Positions 8,984 through 18,607 of a DNA stretch of 54,717 nt are shown here, in pieces (positions within the stretch are counted from its first letter, which is position 1; each line of letters opens with the position of its first letter). The DNA is taken from positions 1-54,717 of the IMG/VR virus record IMGVR_UViG_3300043570_000565; one strand, written 5' to 3'. The notes below the pieces were generated by a model. That model did not search any database and had not been told where the DNA came from. It saw only the letters and a list, made by a program, of their open reading frames with translations. The translations under genes were made by a program, and so were the position numbers. Origin of the DNA: a virus.

Positions 8984-11900
8984 ATGGCGAATATTACAAG
9001 AAACTTCACAGCTGGTAAGATGAATAAGGTCGTTGATGAACGACTTATTCCTGATGGACAATATGTTGATGCGTTAAATATTCGAATGGGATCTACAGAG
9101 AACTCTGAGATTGGGGTCATTGAAAATACTAAGGGTAACAGCAGATTAACTACGATTAAGTATATAAATGGAACAGCACTTAGCTCTTCCGCTAGATGTA
9201 TTGGGACTATATCCGACAACACAAGTGAGACTATCTACTGGTTTATCCATGACTCCAACTTTGCAGTAGGGGCTACAGGTAAGCTTGATATGATTGTATC
9301 CTTCAATGTGTACAACAACATATTGACCTACCACTTGATTAGTATCAACGATGGGGCCGGTATTAATACTACGCTAAACTTTAACTCTGAATATCTAATT
9401 ACAGGAGTAAGCATCATTGATGATTTAATATTCTTTACTGATGACTATAACCCACCAAGGGTAATAAACAGATTTAAGAACTATCCCGATCCTGTTGGCA
9501 ACATTGACCAGTTTAGTGCTGAGTCTATTCTTGTAATTAAGAAGCCACCTATTGAGTCTCCTAGTATTCAGCTTATAAATAGTGGCAACGAAGAGAACTA
9601 CTTAGAGAACAGGTACATATGCTTTGCTTATAGATATCAGTACGCTGACGATCAGTATTCAGCTACGTCTCAGTGGTCTCCTCCTGCATTTCAGCCAAGG
9701 CCTTTTGACTTTAGTTTAAATAGCTACCTTAATGAAGGTATGCAGAATCAGTTCAACACTGCTATCATAACTTACAATACAGGTGGGCCACTTGTGGTTG
9801 GCATTGACCTATTGTTTAAGGAGATTGACAACAATACAATCAATGTAATTGAGAAGCTTAATAAGGCTGATCTTGGATTTACAAATAACACCAACCGTAC
9901 ATACACATTTACTAACAGCAAGATATTTACCACATTAGATGAGCGAGAGCTATTTAGGCTTTACGACAATGTTCCATTATTAGCGAAAGCACAAACAATA
10001 ATGGGTAACAGATTAATGTATGGCAACTATGTTGAGGGGTATGATATGATTGACATCCTTGGCAACCCAATCAATCAAATATATTCTACTGCATTAATAT
10101 CTGAAGAGATTGATAACACTGACATCATTGATTTTCTTAACTCAGGAACTTATAATTTTGGAGGTCCTCAAACTATTCCTAACTCAGTAGTATACTTAGA
10201 CCTATCACCATTTGAGCTTGTCACAGGGGCCTCTATTACGGTTGATATGAGATTGGATCATGAGGACTTTGCAGGAGACACTCCGTTTCCTACAGCAACT
10301 ACTCAGAATGTATTCCTTAGCTTTTTATTTGTGCTACCTAGGTCTTATGGATCAGTATATGAACTTGCTAGTAGTGTAGAGTTTCAAGATGCTATTGGCA
10401 ATTCTTTTAATATAGAGACTGTAGCCAACTCATGTAATGGAACAACATTCACAGACCAGTTTAACTGCGCTCTTCCTAATAATTTAGCAGGGACCCCTAC
10501 CGTTCTAAAATACCAGAGTGGTATTGGATCTGCTGGTCAGGGTCTAGGGATTATTACATCACCTGGAAGCCCATACGTAGGTATACAATTGCTTACAATG
10601 AGGTACGTCAATAATACAACTACCCCTACAGTAAACGTATACGAGTACTATTCATATAGTTTTGTTGAAGCATTCTATCAGAAGGTAAACTCTCCCAGAA
10701 GCTTGCATAGCAACAGAGGATATGAGATTGGTATCGTGTACATGGATGACTTTAACAGATCAACAACTGCTTTAGTTAGTCCAAACAATACTGTTCATGT
10801 ACCTTGCTCTGCATCTAATAGTAAGAATTCTATTCGGGTTACCATCCCACCGGGGCAAGCAGCTCCGTACTGGGCTACACGATACAAGTTTGTGATTAAA
10901 CCTGATGAAGAGAACTACGATACAATATATAGTAGCATATTCTTCAATGATCCATCGAGTAACAATGTTTACTTACTGCTTGAAGGTGAGAATGCCAGAA
11001 AGGTTCAGCAGGGGGACAGATTAATTGTAAAGGCTGACACTGATGGGCCTACTACTAGATGTGTTTACACCACTATACTTGAAAAGGAAGCGAAGGCTGA
11101 AGGATTTATTGAAGTGCCAAGTACTATAGACCCAGCAGAAAATATACTTGTCCCCTCTGGATTATATATAAAGATTAATCCAAATAACTTTGCTGTCGTT
11201 AGGGATGATTTAGCTATTATTTCTCCAGGAAGCGTAACTATTTCTGAAAGGAATGCAGGAGACTTTCCTAAATTAAACTATCCTATGAACAGGTATGATA
11301 CTGCCACCTCAAGATGGGAAGACTATGATGTTCCTATTGGTAGTAGGATAAAGATGAACTTTAAGTTCGAAAGAGATGGCACAAAAGATGGGGGTGCAAA
11401 TTGTGAAAGAAGGATTTATACTCTTGAAAAAACAATGACTGCATCTGCTGACTATGGTAACATGATGGATTGGTGGAATGGAGACAATGTTGAAGTCGTT
11501 CTTAATGAAGGTATACAAGATGTTGGTGGAGGGGGGCCTGATATTAATAATGAGTACATGACCACTATTGCTTCTAGCCCAACAAATATTGACACATCAT
11601 TATCTACTAACTACTATAGATTCTATAGATATCCAGATGTAGCAGGTGCAAATAGAAATAAGCTTATACTTATTGTTAGCGGAACTAGAAGCTGTGGACG
11701 TAGTGATAAAAGAAGATCTACTGTTAATGTAAATATTGAGGTATTTAGAGCTGGTAGTACTTTAATATTTGAAACTCAAGCATCTCCTGCTTTGCCTGAT
11801 ATATTCTTTGAGAATGAATTGTCATTTCCTATTGTTAATGGATACTATACTGGTAATGTTCAAACTCAAACATCTTCATTGCCGGCTATTGTTGACACTA

Positions 11901-13381
11901 ATTTCTTTAACTGTTTTTCTTTTGGAAATGGGGCAGAGAGTTACAAGATATTGGACTCCATTATTGGAAGACCACTCGCATTTGGTAATAGGGTTACAGC
12001 AGTAGCTGCTCAAGATTACAAAAGAACAAGGAGATTTGCAGACATTACCTATAGTGGGATATATAATTTTGAGTCTAATGTTAACAAGCTTAATGAGTTT
12101 AATCTTGGCTTGTTCAACTACAAGTACTTAGAGGTAGCATTTGGTCCAATCTATATATTGGATGGCCGTGAGACTGATATTCTTGTTCTTCAAGAAGATA
12201 AGATTTCTTATGTGTTATCTAGTAAGAATTTAATATCCGACTCTACAGGTGGAGGCGCAATTGCATCTGTACCAGAGATACTAGGAACTCAAATTGCTAG
12301 GACAGAAGAGTTTGGGATTAGCTTTCATCCTGAGAGTTATGTGCAGTGGGGATACGACAGATTCTTTACAGACGTAAAGCGTGGTGCGGTTATTCAATTA
12401 AAAGGTAATGAGCTTGCTGTAATCTCTGAGATGGGCATGAGGACTTGGTTTAGAGATGAGTTTATTGACTCATTTAATACTCAGAAGCTAGGTGGATATG
12501 ATCCGTATCTAAATGAATACGTGTTAAGTACTAACTCTATTGAGTTGCCTAGACCAGTTGATTGTCTTTCTTGTGGTATTGCTCAGACATTTACTATACC
12601 TACAGGTAATACACAAACTTACTGTGTTGACTTAAACGACCCTGTTGGTATTACAACAGTAACTTATAGTGTTCCGGCAGGATCTACAGCATCGTTTACT
12701 GTATCAGTAACTTACAATGGAGTTACTCAGACATCTGGTGCTGTAACTACATCAGGATCATTACAGTTTAATAAGAACTCTAACTCTGTTAACGTAGCCA
12801 CGGTTACGATAACTGCATCTAATCCATTAGAGATAACTGTAACGCCTAGCTGCCCTGCTCAGGAGTCGCTTACTATTGTAAGTGTAACTCTTACTAGTGT
12901 AGTAGACGCAGGCAAGTTCATACACAATCAGTACAAATATACTGATGGAGCTTTTGTGTCACCATTACAGTCAACTCTTATTACATTTGCTACAGGAAGT
13001 GCAAGCCCTATAGTTTCTCAATACAACCAAGTAACAGGTGCAATGGGATCTCCTGGGATACCAACAGCAGGATCTACCTTACAGATTATATCGAATAAGA
13101 TTAACTTTGATACATTTGATTTTGTATTAGGTGAGGATAAGTTTAGATATATTCGTAGCAATACGCTATATCCAAATACTTCTGTAGGAATTTCAAACTT
13201 AATTGCAGCATCTACTTTGGTTTCACCAATAACAGGAGCCGCTGGATTATATTCAGGATCTTTCGTTGTTCCCGGCAGTGGACAATATCTTTACTTAATT
13301 TGGGACTACAGAAATTCAGCACCTATAACTCTTTGTTACTCTAATACAAATACTCTAGCTGCATGCTGCGGCTGCGCATAA
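8984..13381 (+). CDS. Large tail tube/stabilisation protein
   Basis: 1465 aa. The N-terminus (residues 5-45: FTAGKMNKVVDERLIPDGQYVDA split over two motifs) carries the K-M-N/E-R-L-P-x-G-x-Y-x-D-A signature of podovirus tail-nozzle or stabilisation proteins (P22 gp10-like and the crAss 'stabilization protein'). The middle is beta-rich; residues about 1190-1300 form a Thr/Ser-rich Ig-like region. The protein ends LAACCGCA, and the next gene starts with a domain that often follows such a Cys cluster in related phages, so the two may be a split version of one protein. Acts in the short tail, closing the channel and carrying fibres. Confidence 0.7.
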   Translation: MANITRNFTAGKMNKVVDERLIPDGQYVDALNIRMGSTENSEIGVIENTKGNSRLTTIKYINGTALSSSARCIGTISDNTSETIYWFIHDSNFAVGATGKLDMIVSFNVYNNILTYHLISINDGAGINTTLNFNSEYLITGVSIIDDLIFFTDDYNPPRVINRFKNYPDPVGNIDQFSAESILVIKKPPIESPSIQLINSGNEENYLENRYICFAYRYQYADDQYSATSQWSPPAFQPRPFDFSLNSYLNEGMQNQFNTAIITYNTGGPLVVGIDLLFKEIDNNTINVIEKLNKADLGFTNNTNRTYTFTNSKIFTTLDERELFRLYDNVPLLAKAQTIMGNRLMYGNYVEGYDMIDILGNPINQIYSTALISEEIDNTDIIDFLNSGTYNFGGPQTIPNSVVYLDLSPFELVTGASITVDMRLDHEDFAGDTPFPTATTQNVFLSFLFVLPRSYGSVYELASSVEFQDAIGNSFNIETVANSCNGTTFTDQFNCALPNNLAGTPTVLKYQSGIGSAGQGLGIITSPGSPYVGIQLLTMRYVNNTTTPTVNVYEYYSYSFVEAFYQKVNSPRSLHSNRGYEIGIVYMDDFNRSTTALVSPNNTVHVPCSASNSKNSIRVTIPPGQAAPYWATRYKFVIKPDEENYDTIYSSIFFNDPSSNNVYLLLEGENARKVQQGDRLIVKADTDGPTTRCVYTTILEKEAKAEGFIEVPSTIDPAENILVPSGLYIKINPNNFAVVRDDLAIISPGSVTISERNAGDFPKLNYPMNRYDTATSRWEDYDVPIGSRIKMNFKFERDGTKDGGANCERRIYTLEKTMTASADYGNMMDWWNGDNVEVVLNEGIQDVGGGGPDINNEYMTTIASSPTNIDTSLSTNYYRFYRYPDVAGANRNKLILIVSGTRSCGRSDKRRSTVNVNIEVFRAGSTLIFETQASPALPDIFFENELSFPIVNGYYTGNVQTQTSSLPAIVDTNFFNCFSFGNGAESYKILDSIIGRPLAFGNRVTAVAAQDYKRTRRFADITYSGIYNFESNVNKLNEFNLGLFNYKYLEVAFGPIYILDGRETDILVLQEDKISYVLSSKNLISDSTGGGAIASVPEILGTQIARTEEFGISFHPESYVQWGYDRFFTDVKRGAVIQLKGNELAVISEMGMRTWFRDEFIDSFNTQKLGGYDPYLNEYVLSTNSIELPRPVDCLSCGIAQTFTIPTGNTQTYCVDLNDPVGITTVTYSVPAGSTASFTVSVTYNGVTQTSGAVTTSGSLQFNKNSNSVNVATVTITASNPLEITVTPSCPAQESLTIVSVTLTSVVDAGKFIHNQYKYTDGAFVSPLQSTLITFATGSASPIVSQYNQVTGAMGSPGIPTAGSTLQIISNKINFDTFDFVLGEDKFRYIRSNTLYPNTSVGISNLIAASTLVSPITGAAGLYSGSFVVPGSGQYLYLIWDYRNSAPITLCYSNTNTLAACCGCA

Positions 13382-13391
13382 ATAATTTAAT

Positions 13392-15041
13392 ATGGCAACA
13401 TCAGGAACATTTTATTTAGATGCCCCATCACTTAGTACCGCTACGGTGGTATACTCAAATGCTGCACTAACTACAGTAGCTGCAAATGGTTTCTATTCTG
13501 AGGGCTCTATTGTTAGAGAGCAGGCATCTGGAGTACTATTACCTCAGCAATCTTGTCCTGCCTGTGCTGTACCTTGTGGAGGAACTATAAGTGAGGATGG
13601 AGCTCAGGGTATATACTATTTAAATGTAGACCTTGGTACTCCTACAGGAGCTGTACTAATTGAGTTTGATCCTCTGTTTGTGCCTGATGGCATTAAGGCT
13701 GTTTATAATAGCGTTGTATATAATGGTGTATCTTCACCAGTATACGGATGGCTTCAGGGGAGTGCTGGCCTTCCTACCTATATTGGAGAAGCGGCATCTG
13801 ATTGTGGTATGGTTGCGGGTTCACCTTATACACTTAATGAGTTCCAATATGATGGAAGCGATTTTATTTCTTTAGGAACAACTACACCTGTAACTGTATT
13901 AGCAGGGCAATTGGATTTAACAGTATTGGCCCCTGGGAATACGTTGATGGTAATACCAAAGACAGCAGCTAGTCCATCTATATTGAATCTTGAATTTATT
14001 GGACCATGCTCAGGAACTGTTTTTAATGTTTCAGTAACCTGTCCTGCTGCACTACCATCGTTTGATTCAAGCACAATGCATGCAACCAGCGTACTAGCTT
14101 GTGCTGCTGCTATAGGCTCAATATACTACGTGGCTCACGTTAATGGAGCTGCTGGTGTTCTTGGATTATACGACTTAGTATTTAGTGATGCCAATGGTCA
14201 GTCTAAGTTATCAGCAGGGTTTTACAAGACTAATGACGCAGGTGCTAACGATTGGTATCAAGTGGATGCCAATGGCGTAATTATTGCATTTGGAACTTGT
14301 GCTGTAGCTTGCGGAGGCATAATAACTGGTAGTGGTACTCAGGGTGTATATTATGTTGAGACAAATTTAGGTACAGCTACAGGGGCTGTTATTGTTAAAT
14401 TTAATCCTCAATCCATACCTGATGGTATATTGGCCACATATAATAGTGTAAACTACAACGGTGTATCTTCACCACTATATGGTTGGCTTCAGGGGACAAT
14501 TGGTGAGCCTACTTACATTGGTGCACTTGGAGATGACTGCGGTATAGTTGCAGGGTCTCCATATACTCTTAACGAGTTTGAGTATAATGGAAGTGCTTTT
14601 GTTTCATTAGGTACAACTACTAGTATTTCAGTAGGCGCAGGTCAAATGGAGTTAACAGCATTGCCTCCAGGTAATACTGTAATGGTTATCCCAAAGATTG
14701 CAGCTAGTCCATCTCTGCTGAACCTTGAATTCATTGGTGTTTGCGGAGACACTGGGTTCACTATAGATGTAACCTGCCCAGCCGCTTTGACATCATTTGC
14801 ATCTAGTACTGGTAATGGTGATAGCGCATCTGCTTGTTCTGCTACTATAAGCCCAACATACTATGTTGCTCATGTAACGGGATCTGGTGGCGTACTTGGT
14901 ATATATGACTTAGTATTTAGTGATGCCAATGGTCAGTTTAAACTTGGTTCAGGATACTATAAGACCACAGCAGCAGGAGCTAACAACTGGTATCAAGTAG
15001 ATTTTAACGGGGTAATTATTGCATTTGGAACTTGTCCTTAA
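13392..15041 (+). CDS. Tail protein with a 245-residue tandem duplication
   Basis: 549 aa. Residues 1-61 hold a short domain with GFYSEGSIVREQ and CPAC; the rest is two head-to-tail copies of about 245 residues beginning at Cys62 and Cys307. Each copy starts CGG, contains YNGVSSPxYGWLQG and AGSPYTLNEF, and ends YQVD-x-NGVIIAFGTC. Strongly beta, rich in Gly, Ser and Thr, and likely surface exposed on the tail. The genes on either side are tail genes and the gaps are 10 nt or less. Function beyond structure is unknown. Confidence 0.65.
   Translation: MATSGTFYLDAPSLSTATVVYSNAALTTVAANGFYSEGSIVREQASGVLLPQQSCPACAVPCGGTISEDGAQGIYYLNVDLGTPTGAVLIEFDPLFVPDGIKAVYNSVVYNGVSSPVYGWLQGSAGLPTYIGEAASDCGMVAGSPYTLNEFQYDGSDFISLGTTTPVTVLAGQLDLTVLAPGNTLMVIPKTAASPSILNLEFIGPCSGTVFNVSVTCPAALPSFDSSTMHATSVLACAAAIGSIYYVAHVNGAAGVLGLYDLVFSDANGQSKLSAGFYKTNDAGANDWYQVDANGVIIAFGTCAVACGGIITGSGTQGVYYVETNLGTATGAVIVKFNPQSIPDGILATYNSVNYNGVSSPLYGWLQGTIGEPTYIGALGDDCGIVAGSPYTLNEFEYNGSAFVSLGTTTSISVGAGQMELTALPPGNTVMVIPKIAASPSLLNLEFIGVCGDTGFTIDVTCPAALTSFASSTGNGDSASACSATISPTYYVAHVTGSGGVLGIYDLVFSDANGQFKLGSGYYKTTAAGANNWYQVDFNGVIIAFGTCP
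13575..15038 (+). repeat. Tandem intragenic duplication, two units of about 735 nt
   Basis: Unit 1 is 13575-14309 and unit 2 is 14310-15038. They encode about 245 and 243 residues with the same order of motifs and clear amino-acid identity, but the DNA has diverged, so the duplication is not recent. Confidence 0.85.
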
Positions 15042-15046
15042 TAACT

Positions 15047-15853
15047 ATGGCAAACTATACACTATCGTACAGCGAATCAGCACAGGGGTGGCCTTCATTC
15101 TACTCCTTCTTTCCCGACTACATGATTGGGATGAACAACTACTTCTACACATTCAAGGGAGGGAACTTGTTTCGTCACAACGTGAATGAGACCAGAAACA
15201 ACTTCTATGGTACTCAGTACACATCTATATTAAAAAGCGTATTTAATACATCTCCTCTTGAGAATAAAATATTCAAGACTCTTAACTTAGAGGGCAGCAA
15301 CAGTTGGGCCACACTAATGGAGACAGACATTCAGACCTCAGGCTTTATTGAAGCCGCATGGTATGAGAAGAAGGAGGGATCTTTCTTTGCGTTTGTAAGG
15401 AACGCAGGTACGGTACCAGCACAGCCATCAGAGTATGCACTTAGATCGGTGAATGGCATTGGCTTAAGTCAGAACGTGACAGGATCTGCGCCAGCATTAA
15501 CTGTATCGTTTCCTATTAGTCCAGACCTAACAGAGATAGGCAGCATAGTAAGTGTAGGGGATTACTTATACTACAGCTTGCCTGCAACATATTCAACACC
15601 GATATTGTGTGGTCAGATCACCAGCATTGTAGTGGACTATCCAACTAGTATCAATAGGATAGTTGTGAATGCATCAATAGCCGGGGGTGGTATCCCTCCT
15701 ATAACTACCCCGTTCTTTATGTATATTAAGGGGTCGGTAGCGGAGTCTCACGGAGTACTAGGACATTATTGTATATTTACACTAGAGAACAATAGCACTA
15801 CTAAGGTTGAGCTATTTGCAGTGGAGTCTGAAGTAATGAAAAGTTATCCTTAA
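15047..15853 (+). CDS. Conserved tail protein
   Basis: 268 aa from the ATG at 15047. An in-frame ATG at 15032 would overlap the previous gene, whereas 15047 gives the TAATAACTATGGCA context seen at neighbouring starts. The N-terminus, SYSESAQGWPSFYSFFPDYM then YTFKGGNLFRHN, resembles a conserved tail component of Bacteroidetes podoviruses. No enzymatic motif. Probably part of the tail hub or nozzle with the 1465-aa protein; exact role unknown. Confidence 0.6.
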   Translation: MANYTLSYSESAQGWPSFYSFFPDYMIGMNNYFYTFKGGNLFRHNVNETRNNFYGTQYTSILKSVFNTSPLENKIFKTLNLEGSNSWATLMETDIQTSGFIEAAWYEKKEGSFFAFVRNAGTVPAQPSEYALRSVNGIGLSQNVTGSAPALTVSFPISPDLTEIGSIVSVGDYLYYSLPATYSTPILCGQITSIVVDYPTSINRIVVNASIAGGGIPPITTPFFMYIKGSVAESHGVLGHYCIFTLENNSTTKVELFAVESEVMKSYP

Positions 15854-15863
15854 ATTTGCATTC

Positions 15864-16274
15864 ATGGGGATCTTAGTAAGACAACTAAATGAAAGTGACT
15901 ACGATGACATCCTAGTAAAGTGGTGGAATGACTGGGCTTGGGTCGCACCTCAGAGAGATTTCTTACCTGAGAACGGGACCGGTGGCCTAATAGTATTCGA
16001 TGGTGATGAACCAGTTTGTGCAGGGTACATGTACACCACCAACTCAAGTGTTGCTTGGGTGGATTGGATAGTGTCAAGCAAGACATATAGGACAAAGCCA
16101 ACCCGAAAGGAGTGCATAGACTTATTGATCTACACCCTTACTAACATTTGCAAAAACAGTGGGCATAAATATGTATACGCCTTAATAAAGAACAAGAACC
16201 TTGTCAGTACCTACGAAAGTTTTGGATACATTAAAGGGGATTCATATACAGGAGAAATGATAAAAGTATTATAA
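15864..16274 (+). CDS. GNAT-like acetyltransferase-fold protein in the virion block
   Basis: 136 aa. The pattern of beta strands and helices, a central AYMYTT-like strand before SVAWVDWIVSS, and the C-terminal ALIKNKNLVSTYESFGY segment fit the GNAT fold, including the typical helix and strand that close the acetyl-CoA site. It lies between tail and internal-virion genes, where small GNAT proteins are common in phages with unclear substrate; it may be a virion component or modify host protein on entry. A TAAATTTG box overlaps the previous stop (15851-15858) and could start transcription here. Catalytic activity not proven. Confidence 0.6.
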   Translation: MGILVRQLNESDYDDILVKWWNDWAWVAPQRDFLPENGTGGLIVFDGDEPVCAGYMYTTNSSVAWVDWIVSSKTYRTKPTRKECIDLLIYTLTNICKNSGHKYVYALIKNKNLVSTYESFGYIKGDSYTGEMIKVL

Positions 16275-16275
16275 T

Positions 16276-17157
16276 ATGGCAATAATAACGTCAGCAGCAA
16301 TCGCAGGAACAGCAATAACAGCAGGAACAATCGCATCAGGGGTTGGTCTAGCTACTGCTGTAGGAAGTGCTGGAGCATCTTTTAGAAATGTTAAAAAGTT
16401 TCAAGATCAACAGGCTGAAGCCAATGATGCAGCTATGAAATCTCTAGCTGAGGCTAAGAAAAAAATGAATGTAAACTACTATGAGCAGCTAGGAATAGAA
16501 ACCGGAGCTTATGAAATGGCTAGTAGACAAGCCAAGAGCACAGCGGCAGATTTAACTAGAGCTGCTCAGCAGGGAGAGGGGCGTGGCGTTGGTGCTGCGG
16601 CAGGTCAAATTTATGCGGCTGGACTACAAGGTCAGGAACAAGTTAGGGCTTCAATGGCTGAGGATCTAATGGGTCTTGATAAGTTAGTTGCTGCTGAAGA
16701 TTCTAGAATTGCTGGAGCTTTAGCTGGCCTAGATTTGCAGGCTGCTGAGGGGGCTCAGCTTGCCGCTAGAGATGCTCAACAGGCTGCGGCTGCATCTACT
16801 GCTCAAGGGTTTCAATCATTACAGTCAGGGGCTCAACAGCTCTATGAGGCAGCTCCTTTGTTTGATAAGTCTCAAGGTATGAAACAGTACGAAAAGCTAA
16901 AGGGTTTGGCTAGTAAGTATAACCTTACTCAAGAACAACTTCAGAATGATTTGGTTGAATTTGGAAAGAGTGCAAACTTTGGTCAATTGTCAGGCGTTGG
17001 ATATTCGGCCACAGGTGTTGATGCACTAGGCAAACCTGTTCAAGGAGTAATGACTTCTCCTGCATTCCAAGATTACTATGCTACTCAAGGCAAGCAATTT
17101 GGTCAGTCAGTATACGATCCATTTGGTCAATTTTTACAAAAGAAATATCCTAAATAA
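16276..17157 (+). CDS. Internal virion protein (gp14-like, predicted)
   Basis: 293 aa. An N-terminal hydrophobic Ala/Gly/Ile/Thr segment (residues 2-35) is followed by a long Ala/Gln-rich helical region (residues 40-195), the layout of T7 gp14-type ejection proteins that insert into the host outer membrane on infection. Starts one base after the previous stop and is followed by another internal virion candidate and the giant cargo protein, so it fits a DNA-ejection apparatus. No sequence-specific motif to confirm. Confidence 0.55.
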   Translation: MAIITSAAIAGTAITAGTIASGVGLATAVGSAGASFRNVKKFQDQQAEANDAAMKSLAEAKKKMNVNYYEQLGIETGAYEMASRQAKSTAADLTRAAQQGEGRGVGAAAGQIYAAGLQGQEQVRASMAEDLMGLDKLVAAEDSRIAGALAGLDLQAAEGAQLAARDAQQAAAASTAQGFQSLQSGAQQLYEAAPLFDKSQGMKQYEKLKGLASKYNLTQEQLQNDLVEFGKSANFGQLSGVGYSATGVDALGKPVQGVMTSPAFQDYYATQGKQFGQSVYDPFGQFLQKKYPK

Positions 17158-17159
17158 TA

Positions 17160-18599
17160 ATGGCAACCTACTACAAATATGCTGAGAGGCAGGCTGATAG
17201 TTTTGTAAACTGGGCAGAGATCGGTAAGGATATTACCGAAATGCTTAAGACCGAGACCAATATCCGAGAGGAGAAGAAAGAAGCTATTGACAAAGCATCA
17301 AGGGAATATGGGGAGAAGCTATCTAATGCTCCAACAGGAGAGCATGGGGGAGCTAATCGCTGGACATTAGGATTTGCTAGTGATGCACAGCAAGCACGAT
17401 TACTTCAGGACCGACTACTTAAGTCTGGTGGTCTTAGTGTAAAAGACTATACTGTGATGAGACAAAATATAAGTGATGGTACTGCTAGGTTATTTAATCT
17501 ATCTAAAGAATACCAAGCCCAGTATAAGGAGAAGATGGAGAGGGCTAATAGTGCAGATCCTGCAACTAGGTCTCAGATGTTAGAAACTTTTTTTATGGAG
17601 ACAGCTGAAGGGTTTGCTAACTTCTCAAAATCAAAACCATTAATTAACCCTACAGACTTTTCAATCAGCATTGGTATCATGGAGCCAGACCCTGAGAACA
17701 AAGGAGTCATGAAGCTTACTGATAATGTTCAGACTGTTGAGTACTTAAGCGGTATGATTAATACTAAGTTTAATTACTTTGATATAAATAAATCATCAGA
17801 TGAAATATCAGGTGGATTTGCTAAGTACATTACAGCAGACATAAAAGCTGATAATTTAAATGGAGTTATTACTACTATTGAAGATGCGTTAGCAAGACCA
17901 GCCGCTAAAGAAATACTTAAGAAAAAGGTTAATGCATATCTACAGAATCCATACAACATAAGTTCAATCCTTACTAATGATATCGGAGGATATACATTTT
18001 CTTTTACCGACAAATCTGGAGGTAATGTTATATTTTTAGAGCAGGACCCAGCATCAAAATCAGTAACACCAATATTTACAGATGAACAAAAAGCTGTAGC
18101 ATCAGATTTCTTGACAGGCATATCTATTCAGAAGGTTGCATATGAGGAGCAGTTAAAACCTTTTTCTCTTCAGCAAAGACAAGTAGTAAAGGCTGAAGAC
18201 CCCAAACCTAGTGGGCCTCCTATTAATGTTCAGGAAGCATATTTATCAAGGGTTAAAGAAAAAACAGGATTGAGTGAAGATACTTTTTCAAATAAAAGAT
18301 TAGAGACTGCAAATAACATGAAATCAATTCTTTCTAAAATTCCTAATGGAACTCAACTATCTGTTGAACTAGATAAAGATCCAGAATCTGGGATAATTAA
18401 TCTTAAGGATGGAGATAATGTTATTAAATCATTTTATGTCTATGAAACTAATCCAGAAATTCGTAAAGGATATTTGAATGAATTTACAGAAATCATTTCT
18501 AACTTAGCCGGTACTGATGGGATGATTGACTACCTTGGAAGGACAGGAGGAATGGGACAATCAGGATCAGGTGGAGCAACTGGAGGAAGTTCTAGATAA
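17160..18599 (+). CDS. Probable internal virion/cargo protein
   Basis: 479 aa, mostly helical and polar, ending in a low-complexity Gly/Ser-rich tail (residues about 460-479). Starts 2 nt after the gp14-like protein and precedes the 3054-aa cargo protein. Such proteins travel in the capsid or tail lumen and are ejected with DNA. No catalytic motif recognised. Role inferred from neighbours. Confidence 0.5.
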   Translation: MATYYKYAERQADSFVNWAEIGKDITEMLKTETNIREEKKEAIDKASREYGEKLSNAPTGEHGGANRWTLGFASDAQQARLLQDRLLKSGGLSVKDYTVMRQNISDGTARLFNLSKEYQAQYKEKMERANSADPATRSQMLETFFMETAEGFANFSKSKPLINPTDFSISIGIMEPDPENKGVMKLTDNVQTVEYLSGMINTKFNYFDINKSSDEISGGFAKYITADIKADNLNGVITTIEDALARPAAKEILKKKVNAYLQNPYNISSILTNDIGGYTFSFTDKSGGNVIFLEQDPASKSVTPIFTDEQKAVASDFLTGISIQKVAYEEQLKPFSLQQRQVVKAEDPKPSGPPINVQEAYLSRVKEKTGLSEDTFSNKRLETANNMKSILSKIPNGTQLSVELDKDPESGIINLKDGDNVIKSFYVYETNPEIRKGYLNEFTEIISNLAGTDGMIDYLGRTGGMGQSGSGGATGGSSR

Positions 18600-18607
18600 T
18601 AAAAAAA

